Shown: positions 27,550 through 35,755, counted from the stretch's first letter. The stretch is DNA of 37,323 nucleotides from Acidobacteriota bacterium (GCA_026707325.1 JAPOXA010000100.1:1-37323), one strand, 5' to 3'. The notes: generated by a model from the sequence alone, not told the origin. Program-made: numbers and translations.

Positions 27550-28502
27550 GCGACGATCGCAACATCGTGATCCGCGACGTCTCGAAGTTCTACGGCGACG
27601 TGCAGGGCGTCAATCGGGTCGATCTGGAGATCGAGCCCGGCATCACCAGCCTGGTCGGCCCGAACGGCTCCGGCAAGAGCACGCTGATGAACCTGCTCGC
27701 GGGCCTGCTGCGGCCGACCCGCGGCGAGATCAGCATTCTCGGCCTCCCGGTCACCAGGCCGCAGGACCTGTTCCGCCGCTTCGGCTACTGCACCCAGTAC
27801 GACTCCTTCCCGCGGGGCGCCACCGGCTGGCAGTTCGTCTTCTCCTACCTGCTGCTGCACGGCCTGGACCGCGGCGAGGCGGAGCGGCTGACCGCCCGGG
27901 CGCTGGAGCGAGTCGGCCTCGTCGACTCCGCGCACCGCCGGATCGCGGGCTACAGCAAGGGCATGCGGCAACGGATCAAGCTGGCGCAGGCGATCGCGCA
28001 CGGGCCCCAGGTCATGGTGCTCGACGAGCCGCTCAACGGCCTCGATCCGATGGTGCGCGCCGAGACGATCGAGCTCTTCCGTCAACTGGCCGGCGAGGGC
28101 CAGCACGTGCTCATCTCGAGCCACATCCTGCACGAGGTCGACCTGCTCTCGGACCGCGTCATCCTGATCTCGAACGGCTACATCGTCGCCGAAGGCGAAG
28201 TGCCGGGCATGCGGGCGGAGGTCGAGGAGGTCCGCGAGCAGCCGCTCCAGGTGTTCGTGCGCTGCGATCGTCCGCAGTGGCTCGCGGGCCGCGCCTTCGA
28301 ACTGGATCACGTCACCGAGGTCCAGCTTCACGACGACGGCGGCGGCTTGCACCTTCGCACCCGCGACGCGGACCGCTTTCTGCGCCTGGTCGCCGAGCTG
28401 GTCGCCGAGGGCGGCGTGGAGGTCGAAGCGGTGGGCCCGGCGGACAGCGACCTGCAGGCCGTGTACCGCTATCTCATGATCGAAGAGGAGGAGCCGTCGT
28501 GA
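27546..28502 (+). CDS. ABC transporter ATP-binding protein (second pair)
   Basis: A 318-residue ATPase with Walker A GPNGSGKS (38-45), Q-loop YCTQYDSFP, signature YSKGMRQ (136-142), Walker B VMVLDEP (156-162) and switch His in [11 protein letters not shown]. It is a diverged paralogue of the upstream ATPase: both carry [11 protein letters not shown] or [11 protein letters not shown] after the signature. Its accessory C-terminal domain ends [20 protein letters not shown]. The start is GTG 27546, overlapping the permease stop (GTGA). Two different ATPase and permease pairs in one operon suggest either a heteromeric exporter or two linked exporters. Confidence 0.9.
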   Translation: MSDDRNIVIRDVSKFYGDVQGVNRVDLEIEPGITSLVGPNGSGKSTLMNLLAGLLRPTRGEISILGLPVTRPQDLFRRFGYCTQYDSFPRGATGWQFVFSYLLLHGLDRGEAERLTARALERVGLVDSAHRRIAGYSKGMRQRIKLAQAIAHGPQVMVLDEPLNGLDPMVRAETIELFRQLAGEGQHVLISSHILHEVDLLSDRVILISNGYIVAEGEVPGMRAEVEEVREQPLQVFVRCDRPQWLAGRAFELDHVTEVQLHDDGGGLHLRTRDADRFLRLVAELVAEGGVEVEAVGPADSDLQAVYRYLMIEEEEPS

Positions 28503-28579
28503 CCGTGACCCGGAGCGCGCCGGCCGGCGGAACGTTCGACCTGGCCTCGGCAGGCCGCCAGGCGAGGGGATCGTCGTGA
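28499..28579 (+). CDS. Possible 26-codon coupling ORF
   Basis: GTG 28499 overlaps the stop of the ATPase gene (GTGA), and its own TGA (28577-28579) overlaps GTG 28576 of the permease gene. Overlapping stop-start codons at both ends would carry ribosomes across an otherwise 73-base gap. The peptide ([11 protein letters not shown]...) resembles nothing. It could equally be chance. Confidence 0.2.
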   Translation: MTVTRSAPAGGTFDLASAGRQARGSS

Positions 28580-29430
28580 CGATGCCGCGGGACGCCCTGG
28601 CGCACCAGGGCCCGGACTGGGCGCTGCTGGCCCGGCAAGTCGGCGGACTCGTGCGGCTGGAGCTGCGCCGGTTGCTCCTGACCCGCAGGGCGGTGATCCT
28701 CGGGCTCGCGTCGGCGGTGCCGGTGGCGATCGTCCTGCTGGTCGGCTCGATCCCGATCGGCGGCCAGACGGTGCTGGAGCGCTTCGGCAACCGGATCGTC
28801 TACGAGACGATCTTCGAGACGGTCTTCCTCGGCGCGATCCTGTTCTTCGGTTGCCTGTACGTCTTCTTCAACCTGTTCCGCGGCGAGATCCTGGAGCGCA
28901 GCCTGCACTACCTGCTGCTGACGCCGCTCCGCCGCGAACTGGTCGTGGCGGCCAAGTACGCGGCGGCGGTCGCCGCCGTGGCGGTGCTGTTCATGGCCAG
29001 CACCGTGTTCAGCTACGCGTTGATCTACCTGCCCGTGGGCGTCTCGGGTGCGATCGAGGACCTGACCGCTGGCCCGGGCGGCCGGCATCTCGTGGCCTAC
29101 CTGGGCGTAGCCCTGCTCGCCTGCATCGGCTACGGCTCGCTGTTCACGCTGGTCGGCATGGTGTTCCGAAACCCCATCATCCCGGCCGGCGCGCTGTATG
29201 TCTGGGAGATGCTGCACTTCCTGCTGCCGCCGGCGCTCAAGAAGCTCAGCGTGATCCACTACCTGAAGGGCCTGCTGCCGGTGCCGCTTTCCGACGGTCC
29301 GTTCGCCGTGGTCGTCGAACCGCCTCCGGCTGCCGTCTCCGTCCTCGGTCTGCTCGCCTTCGCCGCCTTCGTGCTCGCGGTGACCGCGCTGATCATCCGT
29401 CGCATGGAGATCCGGTACACCGAGGACTGA
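28576..29430 (+). CDS. ABC-2 type permease (second pair)
   Basis: A 284-residue polytopic protein with about six spans: AVILGLASAVPVAIVLLVG, TVFLGAILFFGCLYVFFNLFR, a third beginning YAAAVAAVAVLFMASTVF, VAYLGVALLACIGYGSLFTL, then GALYVWEMLHFLLP and VLGLLAFAAFVLAVTALII. The cytosolic FRGEILERSLHYLLLTPLRR matches the loop after span 2 in ABC-2 permeases, where a coupling helix contacts the ATPase. The start is GTG 28576, 6 bases after GAGGGG (28564-28569); ATG 28582 is the alternative. It is last in the ECF operon, and a dispersed repeat begins 2 bases after its stop. Confidence 0.85.
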   Translation: MTMPRDALAHQGPDWALLARQVGGLVRLELRRLLLTRRAVILGLASAVPVAIVLLVGSIPIGGQTVLERFGNRIVYETIFETVFLGAILFFGCLYVFFNLFRGEILERSLHYLLLTPLRRELVVAAKYAAAVAAVAVLFMASTVFSYALIYLPVGVSGAIEDLTAGPGGRHLVAYLGVALLACIGYGSLFTLVGMVFRNPIIPAGALYVWEMLHFLLPPALKKLSVIHYLKGLLPVPLSDGPFAVVVEPPPAAVSVLGLLAFAAFVLAVTALIIRRMEIRYTED

Positions 29431-29431
29431 C

Positions 29432-29475
29432 CACTGGGTGCGCGGGTCCTCTGACCCGCTGCCGCCGCAGGCGGC
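29432..29475 (+). repeat. Dispersed palindromic repeat, type 2 (copy 3)
   Basis: CACTGGGTGCG, stem GCGGGTC-CTCT-GACCCGC, then GCCGCC-GCA-GGCGGC. It is the mirror of the copies at 1119 and 2486. Placed directly after the last ABC gene, its two hairpins could serve as the transcript end. Confidence 0.8.
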
Positions 29476-29524
29476 TAGAAGAACGCGCCGGCCGCAGCCC
29501 GGCTCGATCTGCCACCATTGCCCC

Positions 29525-29947
29525 GTGGCTTCCATCGACATCGGCGGCATTGCCATCCCCGAATCAGCGCTGACCTTCAAGTTCGTCCGCTCTTCCGGCC
29601 CCGGCGGCCAGAACGTGAACAAGGTCGCGACGGCGGCGCAGTGCCGCCTCGACCTCGACGCCGCCGGCATCGAAGGCCCGTTGCGCCGGCGCCTCGAACG
29701 CCTCGCGGGAAAGCGTCTGACCACCGCGGGCGAGATCGTCGTCTCGGCCGATACTCACCGCACCCAGGCCCGCAACCGGGCCGAGGCGCTCTCCCGGCTC
29801 GGAGCGATGATCGAGGCGGCCCGTGCCGAGCCGCGGCCACGCCGGCCCACCCGACCGTCCGCCGGCGCCAGGGAGAAGAGGCTTCAGGACAAGCACCGTC
29901 GCGGCGAGACGAAGAAACGCCGCGGTCCGGTCGGTCTGGAAGACTAG
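29525..29947 (+). CDS. arfB: Alternative ribosome-rescue factor ArfB (YaeJ/ICT1 type)
   Basis: A codon-independent peptidyl-tRNA hydrolase that frees ribosomes stalled on mRNAs lacking a stop codon. The 140-residue protein has the catalytic GGQ loop in RSSGPGGQNVNKVAT (GGQ at 27-29), no codon-recognition domain of true release factors, and a long basic C-terminal tail (KRLQDKHRRGETKKRRGP) that in this family enters the empty mRNA channel. These features and the length fit ArfB well. GTG 29525 is the only sensible start; there is no Shine-Dalgarno sequence, and a -10-like CACCAT six bases upstream suggests a leaderless message. It converges on a minus-strand gene 9 bases away. Confidence 0.9.
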   Translation: MASIDIGGIAIPESALTFKFVRSSGPGGQNVNKVATAAQCRLDLDAAGIEGPLRRRLERLAGKRLTTAGEIVVSADTHRTQARNRAEALSRLGAMIEAARAEPRPRRPTRPSAGAREKRLQDKHRRGETKKRRGPVGLED

Positions 29948-29956
29948 GAGTGTCGG

Positions 29957-30352
29957 CTACCTCAGCCCGCCGCGGCACGACACCGTCGTGAAGTGGCCGC
30001 GGTCCGCTGTTTCCAGGTCGATCTCGATGTCCTGGCCGCGCGTCAGTTCCTCCCAGACGGGATGGTCTGACGGCGGGCAGACGATCTCCGCCACCATCCG
30101 CTCCCTTTGACGACCCGGCATGACCATCAGGTCGCCCGCGAACTCGGGAATCACGATGACGCGATGGATGAGGGTATCCACGCGTTCCAGCTCCCTGCCG
30201 ACCCAAACCCTGGTCCACCCTTGACGCAGCCGCTGAGGCGAGGGAAAGTCCAGGCTGTGCCGGTAGACGAGGTCCGCGCTGACGTGAGGCGGAGAGCCGC
30301 ACGAGACGGGCGCCAGTGCGGCGACGATCAGCGGTAGAAGCACGCGGCGCAT
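29957..30352 (-). CDS. Small hypothetical lipoprotein
   Basis: A 131-residue protein with a typical export start, MRRVLLPLIVAALAPVSCGS. The Cys at 18 in PVSC gives a weak lipobox, so a lipoprotein is likely but not certain. The remainder (RVWVGRELERVDTLIHRV, FAGDLMVMPGRQRERMVAEI, RGQDIEIDLETADRGHF) has the alternating pattern of a small beta barrel and no motif I can name. ATG 30352 is chosen so that the signal peptide begins correctly; a TTG at 30364 would add four residues. It is divergent from the PQQ-like gene. Confidence 0.6.
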   Translation of the reverse strand: MRRVLLPLIVAALAPVSCGSPPHVSADLVYRHSLDFPSPQRLRQGWTRVWVGRELERVDTLIHRVIVIPEFAGDLMVMPGRQRERMVAEIVCPPSDHPVWEELTRGQDIEIDLETADRGHFTTVSCRGGLR

Positions 30353-30430
30353 GGCGGCGCACAAACTACCGCACTTGACCCTTGCCCGCGACAGGCCGGG
30401 GCGACATCACCGTGATGGGAACGGGCCCCA

Positions 30431-30476
30431 CACTGGGTGCGCCGTCGCCCGCCGGCATCCGGCGCGAAGCGCCGGC
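30431..30476 (+). repeat. Dispersed palindromic repeat, type 1 (copy 6)
   Basis: CACTGGGTGCGCCG, GC stem, ATCCGG and second stem CCGGCGC-GAA-GCGCCGG. It is almost the same as the copy in hisC (7212-7259) but in opposite orientation, and sits in the divergent spacer between the lipoprotein and PQQ-like genes. Confidence 0.8.
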
Positions 30477-30498
30477 TCTCCGGTCCGCGTCCCACGGC

Positions 30499-30504
30499 TA
30501 TGCT
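30499..30504 (+). promoter_or_regulatory. -10-like TATGCT, leaderless arrangement
   Basis: TATGCT is followed by six bases (CGACCC) and then ATG 30511, so transcription would begin at or next to the start codon. There is no Shine-Dalgarno sequence and no clear -35. The arrangement is nearly the same as at 35112 (TAAGTT-CGGCCC-ATG). Confidence 0.35.
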
Positions 30505-30510
30505 CGACCC

Positions 30511-31842
30511 ATGCGAACCCGACCCCTGCTCGTTTGCTTCGCGCTCGGCCTCGCGGTGGCACCGGTCGCACCCGCCGACGACTGGCCGCAGTGGCGCGGC
30601 GACGAACGCCGGGGCGTCTGGCACGAGGACGGCATCCTCGAACGCTTTCCCGAAGGCGGCCTCCGCTTCGCCTGGCGCGTGCCGATCGGCGCGGGCTACG
30701 GCGGCCCGGCTGTAGCCGCCGGCCGCGTGTTCGCGACCGACTTCGAACGGCTGCCCGGGAACCGCGGCCGCGAGCGCCTGATCGTGCTCGACGAGAACAC
30801 CGGCGAGCAGCTCTGGGAGCACGCCTGGGAAACCGGGATGGCGGGGCTCATGCCCGCCTACGCGAACGGCCCGCGGGCAACCCCGACGGTCGACGGCGAC
30901 CGCGTCTACGTGCTTGGCTCGGCGGGCTACCTGGCGGCGCTGTCGGTCGAGGACGGCCGCGTGCTCTGGCGGCACGACCTGGTGGCGGACTACGAAGCGC
31001 CGGTTCAGGCGTGGGGTTTCGTCGGCGCGCCGCTCGTCGACGGCCGGCAGATCATCACTCTCGTCGGCGGTGAACCCGACGCCATGGTCGTGGCCTTCGA
31101 CCGGGGAAGCGGCGACGAACTCTGGCGCTCGATGGAGGTAGGCAACGAGCCGGGCTACAACCCGCCGGTCATCTACGAGCTTGGCGGCCGGCGGCACCTC
31201 GTCATCTGGCATCCGAAGGGCATCGCCGGGCTCGACCCGGCCGGCGGCGACGTGTTCTGGCAGTTCCCCTACGACGTGGAGTACGGGCAGACGATCGCGA
31301 CGCCGATCCAGGACGGCAACCAGCTCCTCGTGTCGTCCGCATCGCACGGCTCGACGCTGATCGAGGTAGCCGCCGCGTCAGCCGGCGAGCCGGAGGCCCG
31401 GATCGTCTGGAAAGGGAAGAGCACCAGCAAGCAGGACCTCGATGGTCTGCACGCCTTCAACTCCACGCCCGTCTTCGACGGCGACATGATCTACGGCATC
31501 GGCGGACAGGGCGCGCTTCGAGCCATCGACCGCGCCACCGGCAAGGAGGTCTGGGCGACCTTCGAGCCGAGCGAGGACGCCCGCATCGCCACCGCGTTTC
31601 TGGTCCGGAACGGCGACCGCTACTTCATCAGCAACGACCGCGGCGAACTGATGATCGCCCGCCTGAGCCGCGACGGTTACGAAGAGATCGACCGGACTCA
31701 CCTGCTCGAACCGACCACCCGCAGCGTCCGTATCCGCCGGGAGCTCGGCAAGCTCCTCTGGGTGCATCCCGCCTACGCGAACGGCCACATCGTGCACCGC
31801 AACGACCGGGAGATCGTCCGCGCGTCGTTACTGGCGGAGTAG
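30511..31842 (+). CDS. Exported PQQ-like beta-propeller protein
   Basis: A 443-residue protein with a signal peptide (LLVCFALGLAVAPVAPADD) and an eight-bladed quinoprotein-like propeller. It opens with DWPQWRGDERRGVW, a very common start in such proteins. Blade repeats are visible as GRVFATDF-LIVLDENTGEQLWEH, DRVYVLGSAGYLAALSVEDGR, AMVVAFDRGSGDELWR, GIAGLDPAGGDVFW, then ALRAIDRATGKEVWATF and FISNDRGELMIARLS. Metal or PQQ-binding active-site residues of true dehydrogenases are not evident, so a binding or scaffolding role is safer than an enzyme call. ATG 30511 starts the signal peptide; the frame is open further upstream only because it runs through a repeat. Confidence 0.8.
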   Translation: MRTRPLLVCFALGLAVAPVAPADDWPQWRGDERRGVWHEDGILERFPEGGLRFAWRVPIGAGYGGPAVAAGRVFATDFERLPGNRGRERLIVLDENTGEQLWEHAWETGMAGLMPAYANGPRATPTVDGDRVYVLGSAGYLAALSVEDGRVLWRHDLVADYEAPVQAWGFVGAPLVDGRQIITLVGGEPDAMVVAFDRGSGDELWRSMEVGNEPGYNPPVIYELGGRRHLVIWHPKGIAGLDPAGGDVFWQFPYDVEYGQTIATPIQDGNQLLVSSASHGSTLIEVAAASAGEPEARIVWKGKSTSKQDLDGLHAFNSTPVFDGDMIYGIGGQGALRAIDRATGKEVWATFEPSEDARIATAFLVRNGDRYFISNDRGELMIARLSRDGYEEIDRTHLLEPTTRSVRIRRELGKLLWVHPAYANGHIVHRNDREIVRASLLAE

Positions 31843-31866
31843 GGCGGTAACGGCCCCAGGTGCTGG

Positions 31867-31872
31867 TATAGA
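31867..31872 (+). promoter_or_regulatory. -10-like TATAGA, near-leaderless
   Basis: TATAGA lies 13 bases before ATG 31886, giving an expected 5' end only about 6 bases upstream of the start codon. No ribosome-binding site is present. Confidence 0.35.
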
Positions 31873-31885
31873 CTCCTGAACTCCA

Positions 31886-33595
31886 ATGCGCGGTGCCCGC
31901 AGTCTTGTGGTCGTACTGGCGGTCATGTTCGCTGGCTTCGTCCTGTACCGCTTGCTGTCGAACGATCCGGGAAGCGATCAGGCCGACGCCGGCGCGGCTC
32001 AGACCGTCGCAAGCACCGATTACGCGGATCTCGTCACCCTCTTCGAGGAGTTTCGTTCGTTCGAACAGGGTGGCTCCGGCAACATCCAGTCCTATTCGCA
32101 GAGCGGCTGGTTCCTGTCGAATCTGGACACAACGCCCGACTTTTCCGCCGCGGCAATGGCGGAGAAGTACAGCGAGCTGAGGACGTTTCAGGAGCGGTTG
32201 GAGGCGATCGACCCCGCGGGCTGGCCGATCCCGCAACAGGTCGACTACCAGCTCGTCCGGGCGGAGACGAACGGCTACGAGTTCCAGCACCGTGTTCTCA
32301 GCCCATGGTCCCGGGATCCCGGCTTCTACAACGACGTGATCGCCACGCTTGCCTACGTAGCTGAACCACCTCTTCAGGAGAACGAGGTCGCGGATCTGCA
32401 ATCCAGGCTCGGATCCGTACCCGATCTGGTGCAGCAGGCGAAGGAGAATCTCGAGGACTTCTCGTTGATCGCCGCCGACTTGGCCACGCTGGCGATTCTC
32501 TCCATCGGAGACACGAGATCGGCCTACGAATCGCTCGCGCAGGGCCTGAGGACTCATCATCCGGAGCTCGTGGCCGACGTCGAGTCGGCGCTGACCGCTA
32601 TCGACGACTACGAGGACTGGATACGGTCCAACGAAGATCGGATGACGGGCTCCACGGGTGTGGGCAGGGAGAACTACAACTGGCTGCTCAGGAACGTCTA
32701 TCTGTTTCCCTACACCTGGGAAGAGATCCGGACGATCGTTGAACTGGAAGACAATCGCGTGATCACCTTCCAGCGGCTGGAGGAGCACCGCAATCGCGAT
32801 GTTCCGCCGCTCGTACCGGTCGCGTCACAGGTCGAATACAGGGACGGCATCGAAGAAGCCGTCGATCACATCATGAGCTTCCTGCGCAGCGAGGAGATCT
32901 TCACCGTGCATGACTTCCTCGCGCCGGATGACTACTTCGACTCTCGGCTCTACGGCAAAGGGTATTCCCTGGAGGATCCCTGGCCCGAGACGCACGACTA
33001 TTTCTTCAATTTCTCCCACCGGGAAGCGGTGATGGAGAACACGCATGAACTGGTCGGTCACCACTTCGACATGCTCAGGGCGGAGCGGGACGATCACCCG
33101 GTCCGCGGCGGAGAGCGGCCGTACAAGATCTCGACGGCTCGCGACGAGGGGCTGGCGTTCGCCCTCGAGGAACTGCTGATGCATGCGGGCTACCTGGACG
33201 GACGGAATCCCCACGGCAGGGAAGTCGCCTATGAACAGGCGGCTTTCCGCACCGTGCGCGCGCTCTCCGACATCTACATGCACAGCGGCGACTGGAGTCT
33301 GGAAGAAGCGACCCGGTTCTGCATCGACAACGCGCCGCATGGCGAGTTGCTGGAGGGCAGCCACCATCTCTGGTTCGAGCTGGACACGACTCTTCGCGGC
33401 GTGGGGCACCACATGCTGATGGTCCTGGGGAAGGTCCAGTTCATGAAGCTGATGCGAGACCGCGCGAATCAACTTGGCGACGACTTCGTCCTGCGGGAGT
33501 TCCTGGACGAGGTCTACGCGGCGGGCCAGATCCCCTGGTCGCTCATTCGGTGGGAGATGACCGGCTACGACGACGAGGTCTCACGGCTCTGGTAG
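31886..33595 (+). CDS. Membrane-anchored DUF885-like metallopeptidase
   Basis: A 569-residue protein with an N-terminal signal anchor (SLVVVLAVMFAGFVLYRLL, 6-24) and a long helical domain. The zinc-site candidate is NTHELVGHHFDM: H387, E388, H392 and H393. DUF885-family proteins have HEx2PGHH, so one residue is missing between the Glu and the Gly-His-His here. The third ligand motif, usually EGWALY-E-L, appears as RDEGLAFALEELL with E421. The order and spacing of these motifs support the family, but catalysis is uncertain with the shortened motif. Hydrolysis of a peptide or small ester outside the cytoplasmic membrane is the expected role. ATG 31886 is the start. The 3' end overlaps a convergent gene by 53 bases. 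Confidence 0.6.
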   Translation: MRGARSLVVVLAVMFAGFVLYRLLSNDPGSDQADAGAAQTVASTDYADLVTLFEEFRSFEQGGSGNIQSYSQSGWFLSNLDTTPDFSAAAMAEKYSELRTFQERLEAIDPAGWPIPQQVDYQLVRAETNGYEFQHRVLSPWSRDPGFYNDVIATLAYVAEPPLQENEVADLQSRLGSVPDLVQQAKENLEDFSLIAADLATLAILSIGDTRSAYESLAQGLRTHHPELVADVESALTAIDDYEDWIRSNEDRMTGSTGVGRENYNWLLRNVYLFPYTWEEIRTIVELEDNRVITFQRLEEHRNRDVPPLVPVASQVEYRDGIEEAVDHIMSFLRSEEIFTVHDFLAPDDYFDSRLYGKGYSLEDPWPETHDYFFNFSHREAVMENTHELVGHHFDMLRAERDDHPVRGGERPYKISTARDEGLAFALEELLMHAGYLDGRNPHGREVAYEQAAFRTVRALSDIYMHSGDWSLEEATRFCIDNAPHGELLEGSHHLWFELDTTLRGVGHHMLMVLGKVQFMKLMRDRANQLGDDFVLREFLDEVYAAGQIPWSLIRWEMTGYDDEVSRLW

Positions 33596-34133
33596 CGCGG
33601 GCTGTTCCTGCTTCCGCCCCTGCCGGGCCCGGGAGACCCGAGCTCGCCGCTTCGCCCGGCGGACTCGCCTCGTCGTCTTTCGGCCGCTTCTTCGAATCGG
33701 TGGCGCCAATCAGACCGGAGGCCACGGCGAGAATCGCGATCCCCAAGGCCGCCAGGAACCACACGGCCTGGTCGGTCATCGGCGGCTCGGCGACCAGGTC
33801 CAGGACGAACCGCGAGAACAGGATGAACACGCAGAAGACCGCGGGCACCTGGTACCAGGGGTCGGTGAAGAGCGTCGACTCGTGCCAGACCGGGCCCGTT
33901 CGCGGCGTCTCTGCTTCCGGTGAAGTGTCGCTCGGGCGACCGCGACGCAGGGCGACCAGCGTCGCGACCGCGGCCGTCGCCAGCGCCACCGCATAGACCA
34001 TCGAGAGAGGCGACGTGCGGAGCGCATCGATGCTGAGAAGACCGGTGTCGCCGCCGGTGATGAGGAGCCCCATCAGCACGATGAGTCTGGGCCCGGGCTT
34101 GGATTCGTCGTACTTTTCCTTGCTCTCGGTCAT
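33543..34133 (-). CDS. Hypothetical four-span membrane protein
   Basis: A 196-residue protein with four hydrophobic helices: LIVLMGLLITGGDTGLL, SMVYAVALATAAVATLVAL, VPAVFCVFILFSRFVLDLV and AVWFLAALGIAILAVASGLIG, separated by a polar loop, then a low-complexity Ala/Gly/Arg C-terminal tail of about 50 residues. The last 53 bases overlap the 3' end of the peptidase gene on the other strand, so the tail may be an accidental extension. ATG 34133 lies 3 bases after the stop of the hydrolase gene, so the two are one transcript. No family is recognised. Confidence 0.6.
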   Translation of the reverse strand: MTESKEKYDESKPGPRLIVLMGLLITGGDTGLLSIDALRTSPLSMVYAVALATAAVATLVALRRGRPSDTSPEAETPRTGPVWHESTLFTDPWYQVPAVFCVFILFSRFVLDLVAEPPMTDQAVWFLAALGIAILAVASGLIGATDSKKRPKDDEASPPGEAASSGLPGPAGAEAGTARATRAVRPRRRSRSSPTE

Positions 34134-34136
34134 TGG

Positions 34137-35057
34137 TCAGGAAGTCTCCGCGACGCGTTTCTTCACGAAAGGCAGCATCGCCGCGACGCATTCCTCCGGC
34201 CTCTCGAGCTGGAGCAGGTGCGTCGTCTCCGGAACGAAGTCGTAGTCGAGGGCCAGGATTTCCCCGAGATCCACCGTGGGCAGGAACGAGCAAGGCACCG
34301 TGGGGTCGGAGCCGATGATCTTCGCGGGACAGGAGACGCTGCTCAGGTCCGCTGCCTTTGCCCACCGGGGGCCTTCCAGCGAGACCGTCGCTTCGTACTC
34401 CCTCGGGCAGCGCAGTTCGTAGCCGTCGCCGTTCGTGGCTCGTCGCAGGGTGGTCCGTGCGACGAGTTCCGGCGCGCCGGGGCAGAGAAGCTGGAAGGCG
34501 GGAGCGCGCAGTACCCGGTCCATGAACTCCTCGCGGCTGGCGAAGCGTTCGCGCCGCCTCAGGGCGGCTTCGCCGAGGTGCCGGAGCATTGTCTCCACCT
34601 TCCGCACGTCCTCCGGCCGGCAGCCAGGCGGGCAGACGACCGGGTCGAACAGGACCAGGGCCGAGTAGGTCGACTCACGACTGGCATGAATGAGGGCCGA
34701 TTGGGCCGACACCGAGTGGAACACGCCGATCTTCGGCCTGGCGCCGAAGTGCCGGTCGATCGCCTCCGCGATGTGCCCGTGATCGTCGACGAATGTCTCT
34801 ATGCCGTGGTTCTCGCGGTTGTCGACCGGGTTCCAGCCATGGTTGCGGAGGTCGAAGAGAATGACGTCGAACCGGTCCGTGAGCAGCGACCAGAACGGGT
34901 AGTAGGCGTCGACCGCGAAGCCGTTGCAGTGGCTGACCACGAGCCGCGGTCCGCTGGGGTTGCCGTGCCGTCTGAGAACGATGAACTCGCCGTCGGCCAT
35001 GCGGGCCTCGGCCGTCGCCAGGGGCGTCGGTACTTCCCAACGCTCCGGTTGGCTCAT
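34137..35057 (-). CDS. Alpha/beta hydrolase
   Basis: A 306-residue cytosolic hydrolase. RLVVSHCNGFAVDAYYPFW supplies the oxyanion loop (SHCNG in place of HG.G), VILFDLRNHGWN is the strand-4 region, and GVFHSVSAQSAL is the nucleophile elbow with S115 in HSVSA, a variant of GxSxG. VLFDPVV offers the acid region and ETTHLLQLERPE the catalytic His. The replacements in the elbow make the substrate class unclear; esters or lactones are likely. Start ATG 35057 has a -10-like TAGAAT 30 bases upstream on the minus strand. The membrane protein gene follows 3 bases after its stop. Confidence 0.8.
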   Translation of the reverse strand: MSQPERWEVPTPLATAEARMADGEFIVLRRHGNPSGPRLVVSHCNGFAVDAYYPFWSLLTDRFDVILFDLRNHGWNPVDNRENHGIETFVDDHGHIAEAIDRHFGARPKIGVFHSVSAQSALIHASRESTYSALVLFDPVVCPPGCRPEDVRKVETMLRHLGEAALRRRERFASREEFMDRVLRAPAFQLLCPGAPELVARTTLRRATNGDGYELRCPREYEATVSLEGPRWAKAADLSSVSCPAKIIGSDPTVPCSFLPTVDLGEILALDYDFVPETTHLLQLERPEECVAAMLPFVKKRVAETS

Positions 35058-35087
35058 GGATCGGGCAGGCCTGGCAAAGGACTCTGG

Positions 35088-35093
35088 ATTCTA
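35088..35093 (-). promoter_or_regulatory. -10-like TAGAAT for the hydrolase operon
   Basis: On the minus strand TAGAAT lies 30 bases upstream of ATG 35057. The -35 region is poor. It is divergent from, and overlaps, the promoter region of the toxin-antitoxin pair. Confidence 0.3.
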
Positions 35094-35111
35094 GCCATGT
35101 GTTCTGTGTGC

Positions 35112-35117
35112 TAAGTT
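35112..35117 (+). promoter_or_regulatory. -10-like TAAGTT of the toxin-antitoxin pair, leaderless
   Basis: TAAGTT, six bases (CGGCCC), then ATG 35124, without a Shine-Dalgarno sequence. A weak -35 TTCTAG (35089-35094) is 17 bases upstream. Confidence 0.35.
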
Positions 35118-35123
35118 CGGCCC

Positions 35124-35363
35124 ATGAGATTGCACATCGCGCTCGACGACGATCTCGTGGCCGAACTCGACCGGCGTGCCGGCCCCAGGCAGCGTAGCGC
35201 CTTCATCGCTGAACTGATCCAACGGGGACTCGACGACGAACGGCGCTGGGACGACATCGAAGCTGCGCTTGGCGGCATCTCCGACACCGGCCACGACTGG
35301 GACGACGATCCAGCGGAGTGGGTGCGCCGGCAGCGGCATGGCGACCGGCGGCGCTCAGGCTGA
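35124..35363 (+). CDS. vapB: Antitoxin of a VapBC-type pair
   Basis: A 79-residue protein whose first 40 residues fit a ribbon-helix-helix DNA-binding domain: strand MRLHIALDDDLVAELDRRAG, then QRSAFIAELIQRGLDDERR. The acidic and Trp-rich second half (DDIEAALGGISDTGHDWDDDPAEWVRRQR) is what normally wraps the toxin. It would neutralise the PIN-domain nuclease encoded 2 bases downstream and repress its own promoter, as antitoxins of this class do. The exact antitoxin family cannot be fixed from sequence alone. Confidence 0.75.
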   Translation: MRLHIALDDDLVAELDRRAGPRQRSAFIAELIQRGLDDERRWDDIEAALGGISDTGHDWDDDPAEWVRRQRHGDRRRSG

Positions 35364-35365
35364 TC

Positions 35366-35755
35366 TTGGGCCGCCTGCTGCTCGACTCGACCGTTCTCAT
35401 TGACGCTCTCCGAGGCCGTCGGGCGGCTTCGCAGGTGGCGGCCCTGCGCCGCGAAGGCACCGAGCCGTGGGTGTGTGTTATCTCGGTGGACGAAGTGTGG
35501 CGAGGAATCCGACCCGGCGAAGAGTTGGCGGCGAGGCGGCTGTTCCGGGGCCTTCGTCTCGCTCCCCTGGGCAAGGCCCAGGGCATGATGGCCGGCCGTT
35601 GGCGCCGGGAGTTCGCCGGGAGAGGCGTGACCTTGCACCAGGCGGACTGCCTGATCGCCGCGGCCGCCGTCGGGGTCGGAGCCGCGCTGGCCACGGCCAA
35701 CGTGCGGGACTACCCGATGGCGACGGTCGAGGTCAGGGAGTGGCCGGCGGGCTAG
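35366..35755 (+). CDS. vapC: PIN-domain ribonuclease toxin (VapC type)
   Basis: A 129-residue PIN-domain protein, the usual VapC size. The acidic metal-binding residues are present: D7 in LLLDSTVLID, E43 in SVDEVWRG, D94 in HQADCLIAAAA, and the N/D site in TANVRDYP (N112, D115). VapC toxins cleave tRNA or rRNA and halt translation. The start TTG 35366 is chosen because it is 2 bases after the antitoxin stop and begins exactly at the first PIN strand; the frame is open upstream but only across the antitoxin gene. Order antitoxin-toxin and tight spacing are typical. Confidence 0.82.
   Translation: MGRLLLDSTVLIDALRGRRAASQVAALRREGTEPWVCVISVDEVWRGIRPGEELAARRLFRGLRLAPLGKAQGMMAGRWRREFAGRGVTLHQADCLIAAAAVGVGAALATANVRDYPMATVEVREWPAG

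Noticed and set aside
35318..35354. GTGGGTGCGCCGGCAGCGG at the end of the antitoxin gene looks like a repeat head.
   Set aside because: The stem is imperfect and the conserved loop and ATCCGG are missing, so it was not counted as a tenth copy.
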